64,000 nt of DNA. It comes from Rhodococcus maanshanensis NBRC 100610. Lineage in GTDB: Bacteria; Actinomycetota; Actinomycetes; Mycobacteriales; Mycobacteriaceae. The stretch is taken from contig NZ_BCXA01000035.1 of the NCBI RefSeq assembly GCF_001894865.1, positions 1 to 64,000 of the forward strand, in the 5' to 3' direction. Below are positions 1-6,941 of the stretch, in pieces. The notes beneath the pieces were generated by a model. That model saw only the letters and a program-made list of their open reading frames with translations, did no database searches and was not told where the DNA came from. Within the stretch, counting starts at the first letter, position 1. Each line of letters starts with the position of its first letter. A program made the position numbers and the translations under genes.

Positions 1-69
1 TTCGTCGAACTCGTCACCGGCCCCACCGGCCGTCAGGTGCTCGCCGGGGCGGGATTCGCCGCACCGTGA
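1..69 (+). CDS. modA: Molybdate-binding protein ModA, C-terminal end only
   Basis: The first 22 codons of the window read in frame 1 as [20 protein letters not shown] and two more residues, then TGA at 67-69. This resembles the C-terminus of periplasmic or lipoprotein molybdate/tungstate-binding proteins, where a phrase like 'tspeGqaiLakaGF' closes the fold. It overlaps the modB start (GTGA at 66-69) and precedes modB-modC, which fixes its identity better than the short sequence does. Its start lies outside the window. Confidence 0.75.
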   Translation, partial: FVELVTGPTGRQVLAGAGFAAP

Positions 70-905
70 CCCCCATCGGGGTGCTCCGCACCGTGACCCG
101 CTCCCGGGGACCAGGGGGCGAGGTCGCCGTTGGACTGCCCCGATGGGTGTACCTCCCGGCCCTGCTGGGCGCCTGCTTCGTGATCCTGCCGCTGGTGGCG
201 ATGCTGCTGGAGATCGACTGGGCCCATTTCGTGCCGCTTGTCACCTCCGAATCATCAAGGGCCGCACTGATGCTGAGCCTGCGGACCGCCACAGCGAGTA
301 CGGTGCTGTGCGTGCTCATCGGGGTCCCGATGGCGCTCGTCCTGGCCCGCAGCAGCTTCCCCGGCCAGTCGGTGCTGCGGTCGCTGGTGTTGCTTCCGCT
401 CGTGCTGCCGCCCGTCGTCGGCGGCATCGCGCTGCTATACACCTTCGGCAGGCAGGGCCTGCTGGGGCATCAGCTCGAGGCGTTCGGGATCCGGATCGCG
501 TTCACCACCACCGCGGTGGTCCTGGCGCAGACCTTCGTCGCGCTGCCGTTCCTCGTCGTCAGCCTCGAGGGCGCGCTGCGCACGGCTGGCAGGCGCTACG
601 AGACCGTGGCCGCCACCCTCGGCGCCCGGCCGACCACCGTGCTGCGCCGGGTCACCCTCCCGCTCGTGCTGCCCGGCCTGATCTCCGGCGCCGTGCTGGC
701 CTTCGCGCGCTCGCTCGGCGAGTTCGGCGCCACCCTCACCTTCGCGGGCTCGCTGCAGGGTGTCACCCGGACCCTGCCCCTGGAGATCTACCTGCAGCGC
801 GAGACCGATCCGGAGGCCGCGGTTGCGCTGTCGCTGCTGCTCGTCCTTGTCGCGGCGCTGATCGTCATCGGCACCAGCAGGCGCCGGTCCGGCGGCGTGC
901 TGTGA
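66..905 (+). CDS. modB: Molybdate ABC transporter permease ModB
   Basis: Integral membrane subunit of the ModABC molybdate importer, 279 residues. A GTG start at 66 overlaps the modA stop. About five or six hydrophobic segments are visible. Residues about 168-200 carry the cytoplasmic EAA loop of ABC importers ([20 protein letters not shown] then a TLPL motif), which docks on the ATPase. The phrase [15 protein letters not shown] near residue 215 is characteristic of ModB/CysT-type permeases. Its stop overlaps the modC start (GTGA at 902-905), so the three genes are probably translationally coupled. It supplies molybdate for molybdenum cofactor synthesis. Confidence 0.93.
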   Translation: MTPIGVLRTVTRSRGPGGEVAVGLPRWVYLPALLGACFVILPLVAMLLEIDWAHFVPLVTSESSRAALMLSLRTATASTVLCVLIGVPMALVLARSSFPGQSVLRSLVLLPLVLPPVVGGIALLYTFGRQGLLGHQLEAFGIRIAFTTTAVVLAQTFVALPFLVVSLEGALRTAGRRYETVAATLGARPTTVLRRVTLPLVLPGLISGAVLAFARSLGEFGATLTFAGSLQGVTRTLPLEIYLQRETDPEAAVALSLLLVLVAALIVIGTSRRRSGGVL

Positions 906-2023
906 GCCGGGCAGGCGCGACCACGGCGCGGGTCGCCGGACACGGCGGGCTCCGGGTCCATGCCCGCCTCGACCATCGCGGCGTCGACCTCGACCTGGAG
1001 CTGGACGGCGGGCACGTGCTCGCCGTCCTCGGCCCGAACGGGGCAGGCAAGTCGACTCTGCTCTCACTGATCGCGGGGCTCGTCCGGCCCGACCGGGGCC
1101 GCGTCGAGCTCGACGGACGGGTGCTCACCCACACGGCGTCGGGGACGTTCGTGCCCGCACACGCGCGCGGCGTTGCGATGCTCTCGCAGCAGGCGTTGCT
1201 GTTCCCGCACCTGAGCGTCGCCGAAAACGTCGCGTTCGCGCCGCGCAGCCGGGGCGAAACCCGTTCCGCGGCACGCGGGATCGCCGACCGCTGGTTGCGC
1301 GAGGTGGAGGCCGAACCGCTCGCGGGCAGGCGGCCGTCGCAGCTGTCCGGGGGCCAGGCCCAGCGCGTCGCGATCGCCCGCGCCCTCGCCGCCGACCCGC
1401 AGCTGCTGCTGCTGGACGAACCGATGGCGGCCCTCGATGTCGGCTCGGCTCCTGCTGTGCGTCGACTGCTGCGCCGGATCCTGCGGGAGGAAGGGCGCAC
1501 CGCCGTGCTCGTCACCCACGACCTGCTCGACGCCCTCGCGCTCGCCGACCACGTGATCGTCCTCGAGTCCGGGCGGATCGTCGAACGGGGGAGCGTGCGC
1601 GACGTGCTGACCTCGCCGCGCAGCGCCTTCGCCGCCCGGATGGCTGGGGTGAATCTGGTATCCGGGACCATCGAGGAGCCGGGACTTCTCCGGACCTCTT
1701 GGGGCACAACACTGTTCGGGATCGGCGAGGCCGCGGTGGGTTCCGACGCCGTCGCCCTGTTCCGGCCGGGTGCGGTCGCCGTACACCTCGAGCCGCCGCC
1801 GCACGCCAGCCCCCGCAACGTGATCGCGGTGACCATCGCGGAGCTGGACGTGCACGGGGCCACCGTCCGGGTCAGGGGAGCGGACCACCCCGACGGCAGC
1901 ACCGGCCCCGCCGCCGACGTCACGGCGGCCGCGGTCGCCGACCTCGACCTCACCCCGGGACAACACGTCTACTTCGTGGTCAAGACCCAGGAACTGGAGC
2001 TGCATCCCGCACTGGCGGGCTGA
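902..2023 (+). CDS. modC: Molybdate ABC transporter ATP-binding protein ModC
   Basis: ATPase subunit of the molybdate importer, 373 residues. The reading frame is open far upstream inside modB, but the GTG at 902 that overlaps the modB stop is the natural start. Visible motifs are Walker [11 protein letters not shown]-loop, signature [15 protein letters not shown], Walker B LLLLDEPM and switch histidine LVTHD. The last ~110 residues form a TOBE-like molybdate-binding regulatory domain with the usual '[13 protein letters not shown]' phrase. It is the last gene of modABC; the next gene starts 43 nt later from its own -10 box. Confidence 0.93.
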   Translation: MSRAGATTARVAGHGGLRVHARLDHRGVDLDLELDGGHVLAVLGPNGAGKSTLLSLIAGLVRPDRGRVELDGRVLTHTASGTFVPAHARGVAMLSQQALLFPHLSVAENVAFAPRSRGETRSAARGIADRWLREVEAEPLAGRRPSQLSGGQAQRVAIARALAADPQLLLLDEPMAALDVGSAPAVRRLLRRILREEGRTAVLVTHDLLDALALADHVIVLESGRIVERGSVRDVLTSPRSAFAARMAGVNLVSGTIEEPGLLRTSWGTTLFGIGEAAVGSDAVALFRPGAVAVHLEPPPHASPRNVIAVTIAELDVHGATVRVRGADHPDGSTGPAADVTAAAVADLDLTPGQHVYFVVKTQELELHPALAG

Positions 2024-2054
2024 ATATCGGTCGCCGGATGTCGGTGGGTCTGCT

Positions 2055-2060
2055 TATCGT
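2055..2060 (+). promoter_or_regulatory. -10 element TATCGT of the DrrAB-type exporter operon
   Basis: TATCGT ends 6 nt before the ATG at 2067, so transcription would begin at or next to the start codon (leaderless mRNA). No good -35 box is visible. Confidence 0.4.
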
Positions 2061-2066
2061 GGGCCC

Positions 2067-3035
2067 ATGAGCATCCCAGCCATGATCAGCGTCACGGGGC
2101 TCGCGCGCACGTTCTCGACCAAGACCGGACCAGTCGAGGCGGTCAAGGGCATCGACTTCCAGGTGTACGAGGGCGAGATCCTCGGACTGCTCGGTCCCAA
2201 CGGTGCGGGCAAGACGACCACACTGCGCATGATCAGCACCCTCATCAACCCGACCGCCGGCGAGGCCACGGTGTCCGGCGCGGACCTGCGCCGGGACCCC
2301 CGCGGGGTCCGTTCCCGGATCGGATACGTCGCGCAGGGCGGGTCCACCAACGAAGAGGAGCTGGTCCTCGACGAACTGATCCTGCAGGCCAGGCTGTTCG
2401 GGCTGAGCAAGGCGACCGCGGTCGCGAACGCCGAGGCGCTGCTCGCCGCGCTCGACCTGGACGGCCTCGGCGGCCGAAAGTGCAAGCAGCTCTCGGGCGG
2501 TCAACGCCGACGGGTGGACATCGCGCTCGGACTCGTGCACCAGCCGAACCTCATCTACCTCGACGAGCCGACCACCGGCCTGGACCCGCAGAGCCGCGCC
2601 AACCTGTGGGACCACATCCGCTCGCTGCGCGACCGCGGCACCACCATCGTGCTCACCACGCACTACCTCGACGAGGCAGACGCCCTCTGCGACCGCATCC
2701 TGGTGATGGACCACGGGGAGATCGTCGCGGAGGGAACCCCGGACGAGCTCAAGCGGCGCATCTCGGGCGACGTGATCAGCCTCGAGATCGCCCCCGAGCT
2801 GACGGCGCGCGCGATCGCGGTGGCCGACGACGCCCTCGACCTGCGCTCGCAGCTGACCGAGGGCCATCACATCCACCTGACCGTCGAGCACGGCGACGCG
2901 GCGGTCATCCCACTGTTGCACGCGCTGCAGGGGGCAGGCATCGTGCCCGGCTCGCTCACCGTCAAGCGACCCAGCCTCGATGACGTGTTCCTGACCGTGA
3001 CCGGGCGATCCCTTCGGGACGGAGACCAATCATGA
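2067..3035 (+). CDS. DrrA-type ABC exporter ATP-binding protein
   Basis: ATPase of a two-component ABC-2 exporter, 322 residues. Walker A is [11 protein letters not shown], the signature is LSGGQRRRVDIALGLVHQP, Walker B is LIYLDEPTTGLDPQSR and the switch is LTTHYLDEAD. The C-terminal ~90 residues match the extension typical of daunorubicin-resistance DrrA proteins, ending with the 'PSLDDVFLTVTGR' phrase. It overlaps its permease by 4 nt (ATGA at 3032-3035). The pair most likely exports a hydrophobic compound, but the substrate cannot be told from sequence. Confidence 0.9.
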   Translation: MSIPAMISVTGLARTFSTKTGPVEAVKGIDFQVYEGEILGLLGPNGAGKTTTLRMISTLINPTAGEATVSGADLRRDPRGVRSRIGYVAQGGSTNEEELVLDELILQARLFGLSKATAVANAEALLAALDLDGLGGRKCKQLSGGQRRRVDIALGLVHQPNLIYLDEPTTGLDPQSRANLWDHIRSLRDRGTTIVLTTHYLDEADALCDRILVMDHGEIVAEGTPDELKRRISGDVISLEIAPELTARAIAVADDALDLRSQLTEGHHIHLTVEHGDAAVIPLLHALQGAGIVPGSLTVKRPSLDDVFLTVTGRSLRDGDQS

Positions 3036-3793
3036 CCTTCTTCAACGAGACCGGATTGATCTTCTGGGCGCACCTGCGCGCGAACCTGCGCAACCCGCTG
3101 TGGGTCCTGATCGGGCTGACCCAGCCGATCCTCTACCTGGTGCTGTTCGGTCCGCTGCTCGAGGGCGTCGCGGGCCCGATGGGCGCGGGCACCGACCCCT
3201 GGCTGCTGTTCACGCCAGGACTGATCATGCAGATCGGACTGTTCGGCTCGATGTTCGCGGGCTTCGCGATGGTCTATGAGCTGCGCGCCGGGATCATCGA
3301 ACGCCAGCGGGTCACCCCGGCCAGCCGCGGGGCCCTGCTGCTCGGCCGGGTGCTCAAGGACATGGTGGTGCTCATGGTCCAGGCCACCATCCTGACCCTG
3401 GTGGCGGTGGTGCTCTTCGACCTGCGGCCCAACCCGCTCGGCTTCGTGCTGACGCTGATCCTGGTCGCCATCATCGCGGCCGGGATGTCGTCCGCCTCGT
3501 ATGCGCTCGCCCTCGCGACGCGCTCCGAGGATTCGCTGGCCTCCGTGCTGAACATGGTTTCGGTTCCGCTGCTGCTGCTTTCAGGAATCCTGCTGCCGAT
3601 GACCCTCGGCCCAGGGTGGCTGCAGACCCTGGCGCGGCTCAACCCGCTCTCGCACACCGTCGACGCCGCTCGCGCCCTGTTCCGCGGCGATTTCGGGTCC
3701 TCCGACGTTTACATCGGCACCCTCGTCACCGTCAGCCTCGCGCTGGTGCTGGGCCTGATCGGGGCCCGCACCTTCGCAAAGGAGAACGCCTAG
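3032..3793 (+). CDS. DrrB-type ABC-2 permease
   Basis: Membrane partner of the preceding ATPase, 253 residues, with about six hydrophobic helices. The N-terminal phrase LIFWAHLRANLRNPLWVLIGLTQPI and the central phrase 'AGIIERQRVTPASRGALLLGRVLKD' are typical of the DrrB/NodJ family of ABC-2 permeases. The start overlaps the ATPase stop, so both subunits are co-translated. The gene ends 32 nt before a separately promoted SDR gene. Confidence 0.9.
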   Translation: MTFFNETGLIFWAHLRANLRNPLWVLIGLTQPILYLVLFGPLLEGVAGPMGAGTDPWLLFTPGLIMQIGLFGSMFAGFAMVYELRAGIIERQRVTPASRGALLLGRVLKDMVVLMVQATILTLVAVVLFDLRPNPLGFVLTLILVAIIAAGMSSASYALALATRSEDSLASVLNMVSVPLLLLSGILLPMTLGPGWLQTLARLNPLSHTVDAARALFRGDFGSSDVYIGTLVTVSLALVLGLIGARTFAKENA

Positions 3794-3825
3794 GGCGCCC
3801 CGACCGTTCGGCTAGCCTCGACTCC

Positions 3826-4503
3826 ATGCGTCCGACTGCACTGATCACCGGGGCGAGCCGCGGCCTCGGCGCCGCCATCGCCCGCGAGCTCGCCCCCACT
3901 CACGACCTGTTGCTCGGCGCGCGCCGACCCGAGTCGCTGGAGCCGATGCTCGCGGAGCTGCCCGGTGCCGTCGGTCTGCCTGCGGATCTCACGGACCACG
4001 GCGCGGTCGCCGCCGCGGTCGCGGGAATCGAGAGTCTCGACGTCCTCGTGCACAACGCGGGCGTGGCCGAGCTCGGCCCGATCGCCGAGACCCCCGCCGA
4101 GGCGTGGCGCCGCTCGTTCGAGTCGAACGTGGTGGCCGTCGCGGAGCTGACCCGACTGCTGCTGCCCGCACTGCGCGCGGCGAACGGACATGTGGTGCTG
4201 ATCAATTCGGGCGCCGGCCTCCGCGCCAACGCCGGCTGGGGCGCCTACGCCGCCAGTAAGTTCGCCCTGCGCGCGTTCGGCGATGCGCTGCGGCTGGAGG
4301 AGCCCGCCCTGCGGGTGACCTCGATCCACCCGGGCCGGATCGACACCGACATGCAGCGCGACATCATCGGGACCGAGGGCGGCGCCTACGACCCGGACGA
4401 GTTCCTCAAGGCCAGCAGCGTCGCGGGCGCGGTACGGGGCGCGATCGAGACGCCGCGCGACGCACACCCGACCGAGATCATTCTGCGCCCGATCGCGCGG
4501 TGA
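3826..4503 (+). CDS. Short-chain dehydrogenase/reductase (classical SDR)
   Basis: NAD(P)-dependent oxidoreductase of 225 residues with a Rossmann fold. The cofactor motif TGASRGLG is at residues 8-15, followed by HNAG, the catalytic serine in INSGAG and the YAASK active-site motif, then a HPGRIDTDM phrase. The ATG at 3826 places TGASRGLG at the normal distance from the N-terminus; the frame is open upstream inside the permease, but those codons are not used by the family. TAGCCT at 3813-3818, 7 nt before the ATG, looks like a leaderless -10 box. The substrate is unknown. Confidence 0.88.
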   Translation: MRPTALITGASRGLGAAIARELAPTHDLLLGARRPESLEPMLAELPGAVGLPADLTDHGAVAAAVAGIESLDVLVHNAGVAELGPIAETPAEAWRRSFESNVVAVAELTRLLLPALRAANGHVVLINSGAGLRANAGWGAYAASKFALRAFGDALRLEEPALRVTSIHPGRIDTDMQRDIIGTEGGAYDPDEFLKASSVAGAVRGAIETPRDAHPTEIILRPIAR

Positions 4504-4567
4504 TCCTGGGTTCCAACGTCATTCGCCGGTCAGCGGTCGGATTTCGCGTAGCGGCGGAACGGCGCAG

Positions 4568-4879
4568 CTACAGGCAGAACACCAGCGGCGCGCCGCAACC
4601 CGGGGTCGGCTGCGGCCGCGGCACGATCGCCCGGTCGTGCAATCCCCTCGGCGGCACGACCGCCCGATCCGGCACAACGGTCTGCAGGCGCTCGGGGGCG
4701 AACGCCGTTCCGCGGTGCTTCGGAGGGGTCCAACAGTCGGTACCGGGGGCCGGTCCCGTCATACACGGAGGCGGCAGCTCGTCGGCCTGGGCGGCCACGC
4801 CGCCGCCGACCGCGACGATCGCGACTGCGCCGAACACGAGCAACAGTGACCGCGCGGGGGAGCGGAGGGACATGTACAT
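4568..4879 (-). CDS. Small secreted protein of unknown function
   Basis: A protein of 103 residues with a clear Sec signal peptide: MYMSLRSPARSLL, a hydrophobic core LLVFGAVAIVAVGGGVAA, and a likely cleavage after AQA. The mature ~70-residue part is rich in proline and has four cysteines (PPPC, DCW, GCG, FCL), which could form two disulfides. The start at 4879 was chosen because AGGAG stands 8 nt before it and because the longer upstream reading frame would bury the signal peptide. No family was recognised. It converges with the SDR gene. Confidence 0.65.
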   Translation of the reverse strand: MYMSLRSPARSLLLVFGAVAIVAVGGGVAAQADELPPPCMTGPAPGTDCWTPPKHRGTAFAPERLQTVVPDRAVVPPRGLHDRAIVPRPQPTPGCGAPLVFCL

Positions 4880-5074
4880 CGGGAACTCCTGGTGAGTTGC
4901 GTGGGCTGGTGCGGAATCTCGATTCGCCGCTATGCCGTGGACACCCTCAACAGTGGCGGAGCGCCGACCACCGATCCATCCCCACAAGGGTGGAAGCACC
5001 TCACTCAGCGCACGCCCGGGGGCTCCTGTGTGTGCTGTCAAGCGGTAGAACGTTCGAACACCGGACCGTTGATC

Positions 5075-5113
5075 TTGGCGTGGGTCGACGAGGGAAGCGT
5101 CGACCCACGCCAA
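5075..5113 (-). terminator. Hairpin downstream of the TetR gene
   Basis: A perfect 16-bp inverted repeat (arms 5075-5090 and 5098-5113, 7-nt loop) stands 13 nt after the TetR stop codon on the minus strand. There is no long T tract, as is common in actinobacteria, so termination is inferred from stem strength and position. Confidence 0.6.
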
Positions 5114-5126
5114 CTCTGCACCACCG

Positions 5127-5771
5127 TTAAACATCACTAACGCCAAGGGGATACGCCCCCCATCCACCCACTACAGAACGCTCGCACTGCGCGGGCTCAT
5201 CGCCAGCACGGATCAGCAGAGCGGTCAACATGGTTGCGCCGTAGTCGAGAACCTCCCGGACAAGGGGCCCGGTCGCAACGAGTGAGGTCAGCCCGTGGCC
5301 GATGATCCAGCATTGGGTGGCAAGTTCGGGCGCAACAACTGCGTCGGATAGCCGCCCGGCGAGCTTTGCTCGTTCGACAGCGCGCACGAGGTAGCTCAGG
5401 GTTTCATCTGCGGCCAGAGGATCTGCGAGTTCGATGGTGTCGTCGAACATGACGCGATAGAGGTCAGGATTTGCCAACGCATTGGATACGTATGCGGAAC
5501 CGAGAGCAACCAAGTCCCGGATGGGATCGTCGGAGACTGGGGTGTTTTCGAGAATCGCCGCCAGCCGGGTGAATCCTTCCTGCCGCACGGCCATCCACAG
5601 GCCGTCCATGCTGCCAAAGTAGGTATAGACGGCCATCGTGGAGACGCCGGTCCCCGCAACGAGCGAACGAATCGTGATCGGCTCCCTGGCACGGATCATC
5701 CGGGCCGCTCGCTCCACTAACAGTTCCCGAACCGCGGGATCCTTCACTCTAACCACGATGAAACGATACAT
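5127..5771 (-). CDS. TetR-family transcriptional regulator
   Basis: DNA-binding repressor of 214 residues. The N-terminal HTH reads ITIRSLVAGTGVSTMAVYTY followed by FGSMDGLW, the usual TetR recognition-helix region; the C-terminal ligand domain is all-helical and not recognisable. The start at 5771 (MYRFIVVRVKD) is chosen because a longer version would extend across the divergent promoter into the RidA-like gene. Only 57 nt separate the two start codons, so it probably controls that neighbour. By eye the pair is poorer in G+C than the flanking genes, suggesting lateral acquisition. Confidence 0.82.
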   Translation of the reverse strand: MYRFIVVRVKDPAVRELLVERAARMIRAREPITIRSLVAGTGVSTMAVYTYFGSMDGLWMAVRQEGFTRLAAILENTPVSDDPIRDLVALGSAYVSNALANPDLYRVMFDDTIELADPLAADETLSYLVRAVERAKLAGRLSDAVVAPELATQCWIIGHGLTSLVATGPLVREVLDYGATMLTALLIRAGDEPAQCERSVVGGWGAYPLGVSDV

Positions 5772-5784
5772 AACGCTGCTATGT
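5768..5784. promoter_or_regulatory. Candidate operator in the TetR/RidA-like divergent promoter
   Basis: Dyad ACATA-N7-TATGT overlapping the TetR start codon in the 57-nt divergent intergenic region. Position and symmetry suggest an autoregulatory TetR operator. Confidence 0.35.
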
Positions 5785-5828
5785 TTTCTCGTGACTGATC
5801 GCCCATCCAGACAGAGATGAGAGCTGAA

Positions 5829-6236
5829 ATGCCAGTGACCTTGATCAACCCTGAAGGACTGCCGAAGCCCGATGTCTACCGGCAACTGTCGATCTCGACG
5901 GGCTCGAAGATCGTCTTCCTCGCAGGACAGGTCGCTCGCGATGCAGACGGAAGGCCGGTCGGTGAGGGCGACTTCGCCGCACAGGTCGAACAGACATACC
6001 TCAACATCGGGACAGCTCTCAACGAGATCGGCGGATCATTCGATGACGTCGCGAAGCTGACCATCTACGTTGTCGACTGGACCCCGGACAAGATGGCACT
6101 CCTCGGTGAGGGCGTGACCCGAGCGGCCGAGAAGATGGGCGTCGATCCGGTCAAGCCGATCACACTATTGGGAGTCGCGTCCCTGGGAGAACCGGATCTC
6201 ATGGTCGAAGTCGAAGCGACAGCGGTACTTCCCTAG
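5829..6236 (+). CDS. RidA/YjgF-like protein lacking the catalytic arginine
   Basis: Small Rid-family protein of 135 residues. The fold is recognisable from VFLAGQVARDADGRPVGEGD, the central QTYLNIGTALNEIGGSFDDV and the C-terminal VEVEATAVLP. In true RidA enamine/imine deaminases an arginine (Arg105 in E. coli) precedes the last strands; here that stretch reads KPITLLGVASLGEPDLMVEV and has no arginine, so it fits the Rid4-7 subfamilies for which deaminase activity is not expected. The ATG at 5829 is preferred over an in-frame ATG at 5817, which has a purine tract directly against it. It is divergent from the TetR gene. Confidence 0.8.
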   Translation: MPVTLINPEGLPKPDVYRQLSISTGSKIVFLAGQVARDADGRPVGEGDFAAQVEQTYLNIGTALNEIGGSFDDVAKLTIYVVDWTPDKMALLGEGVTRAAEKMGVDPVKPITLLGVASLGEPDLMVEVEATAVLP

Positions 6237-6377
6237 CTTGCCGACTCGATTGCATCTACGGCGGGGGCGGTGTGGGTGGACTTGAGCGGGTCGATAGCGT
6301 GCGCCTTCGACGCCGCTCGCAATACAAGTCGGAAGTCGGTCAGCCCTGAGACACGAAGGCTCCCAACTCTTACCTGA

Positions 6378-6671
6378 TCACAGACGCAAGTCGCCGGGCA
6401 GGACAGCCGCGGTGTCCGGGGTCAGGTCCAACTGCAGCGCGCCCGTTCTCGGATCGAGGTGCCGAGGCGCCGGACCGTCGGGCGCGACGGTGTCGATTCC
6501 GGCGCCGCCAACGGGCGCCGACACCTCATGGGTGGCCACCCGACCCGCCCACAGCACAACCACACCGAGCAGGGCGAGCAGGAACAGGAGCTGGGCGATC
6601 CCACCGATGACGCCGCGACGGGGATCCCGCGGCTCGAGGTTGTGGGCTGCTGGGTTGTCCACGACGATCAC
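6378..6671 (-). CDS. Small single-pass membrane protein, unknown
   Basis: A probable protein of 97 residues with one strong membrane helix (GGIAQLLFLLALLGVVVLWAG, about residues 22-42) followed by an extracytoplasmic tail rich in D, P and T. The GTG at 6671 gives a normal short N-terminus; an open extension upstream is low-complexity and looks non-coding. There is no good ribosome binding site, so the start is uncertain. No family is recognised. Confidence 0.45.
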   Translation of the reverse strand: MIVVDNPAAHNLEPRDPRRGVIGGIAQLLFLLALLGVVVLWAGRVATHEVSAPVGGAGIDTVAPDGPAPRHLDPRTGALQLDLTPDTAAVLPGDLRL

Positions 6672-6854
6672 GCTCTTTCGGGGTCGGCGAACCACCCCGG
6701 GATCTCGGAGCGGAAGAGGTTGCGCCGGCGAAATTTTCGCAGAATCGCCGCTGCGCCACCGACTACAAGTCTCGTTCGCCGATGCGCGGATGCCCATCAC
6801 CACCAGCGGTGAAATCGGCCATCCCTCTCGTCGCGGTCCCGGCCGGGACGACGG

Positions 6855-6941
6855 TCAGGCCGGATCGGAGACCGTGCCCCAACGCACGCCATACGGTCCG
6901 GCGATCATCCGCTGCCGCAGCAACCGCTTCACGGACTCGAT
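6855..6941 (-). pseudogene. Internally deleted remnant of the thioesterase gene
   Basis: Read on the minus strand this segment encodes IESVKRLLRQRMIAGPYGVR, then WG TVSDPA and a stop. It equals residues 60-81 of the intact thioesterase at 9413-10090 (19 of 22 identical) fused in frame to that protein's last six residues (TVSDPV). Exactly 414 nt (138 codons) are missing between them, and everything upstream of residue 60 is replaced by the 3' end of the LuxR gene. The stop codon is retained. There is no start, so it should not be expressed as such. Confidence 0.8.

Noticed and set aside
4528-4544. TCGCCGGTCAGCGGTCG as another copy of the island motif
   Set aside because: Only 11 of 17 matches and it lies between two convergent genes, not at a promoter; taken as background.
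5049-5058. GAACGTTCGAAC as a KstR-like box
   Set aside because: The KstR box needs two bases between AAC and GTT; here there are none, and no gene starts nearby.
5817-5828. ATG at 5817 as start of the RidA-like gene
   Set aside because: The purine tract is directly against it, leaving no room for ribosome binding; 5829 is better.
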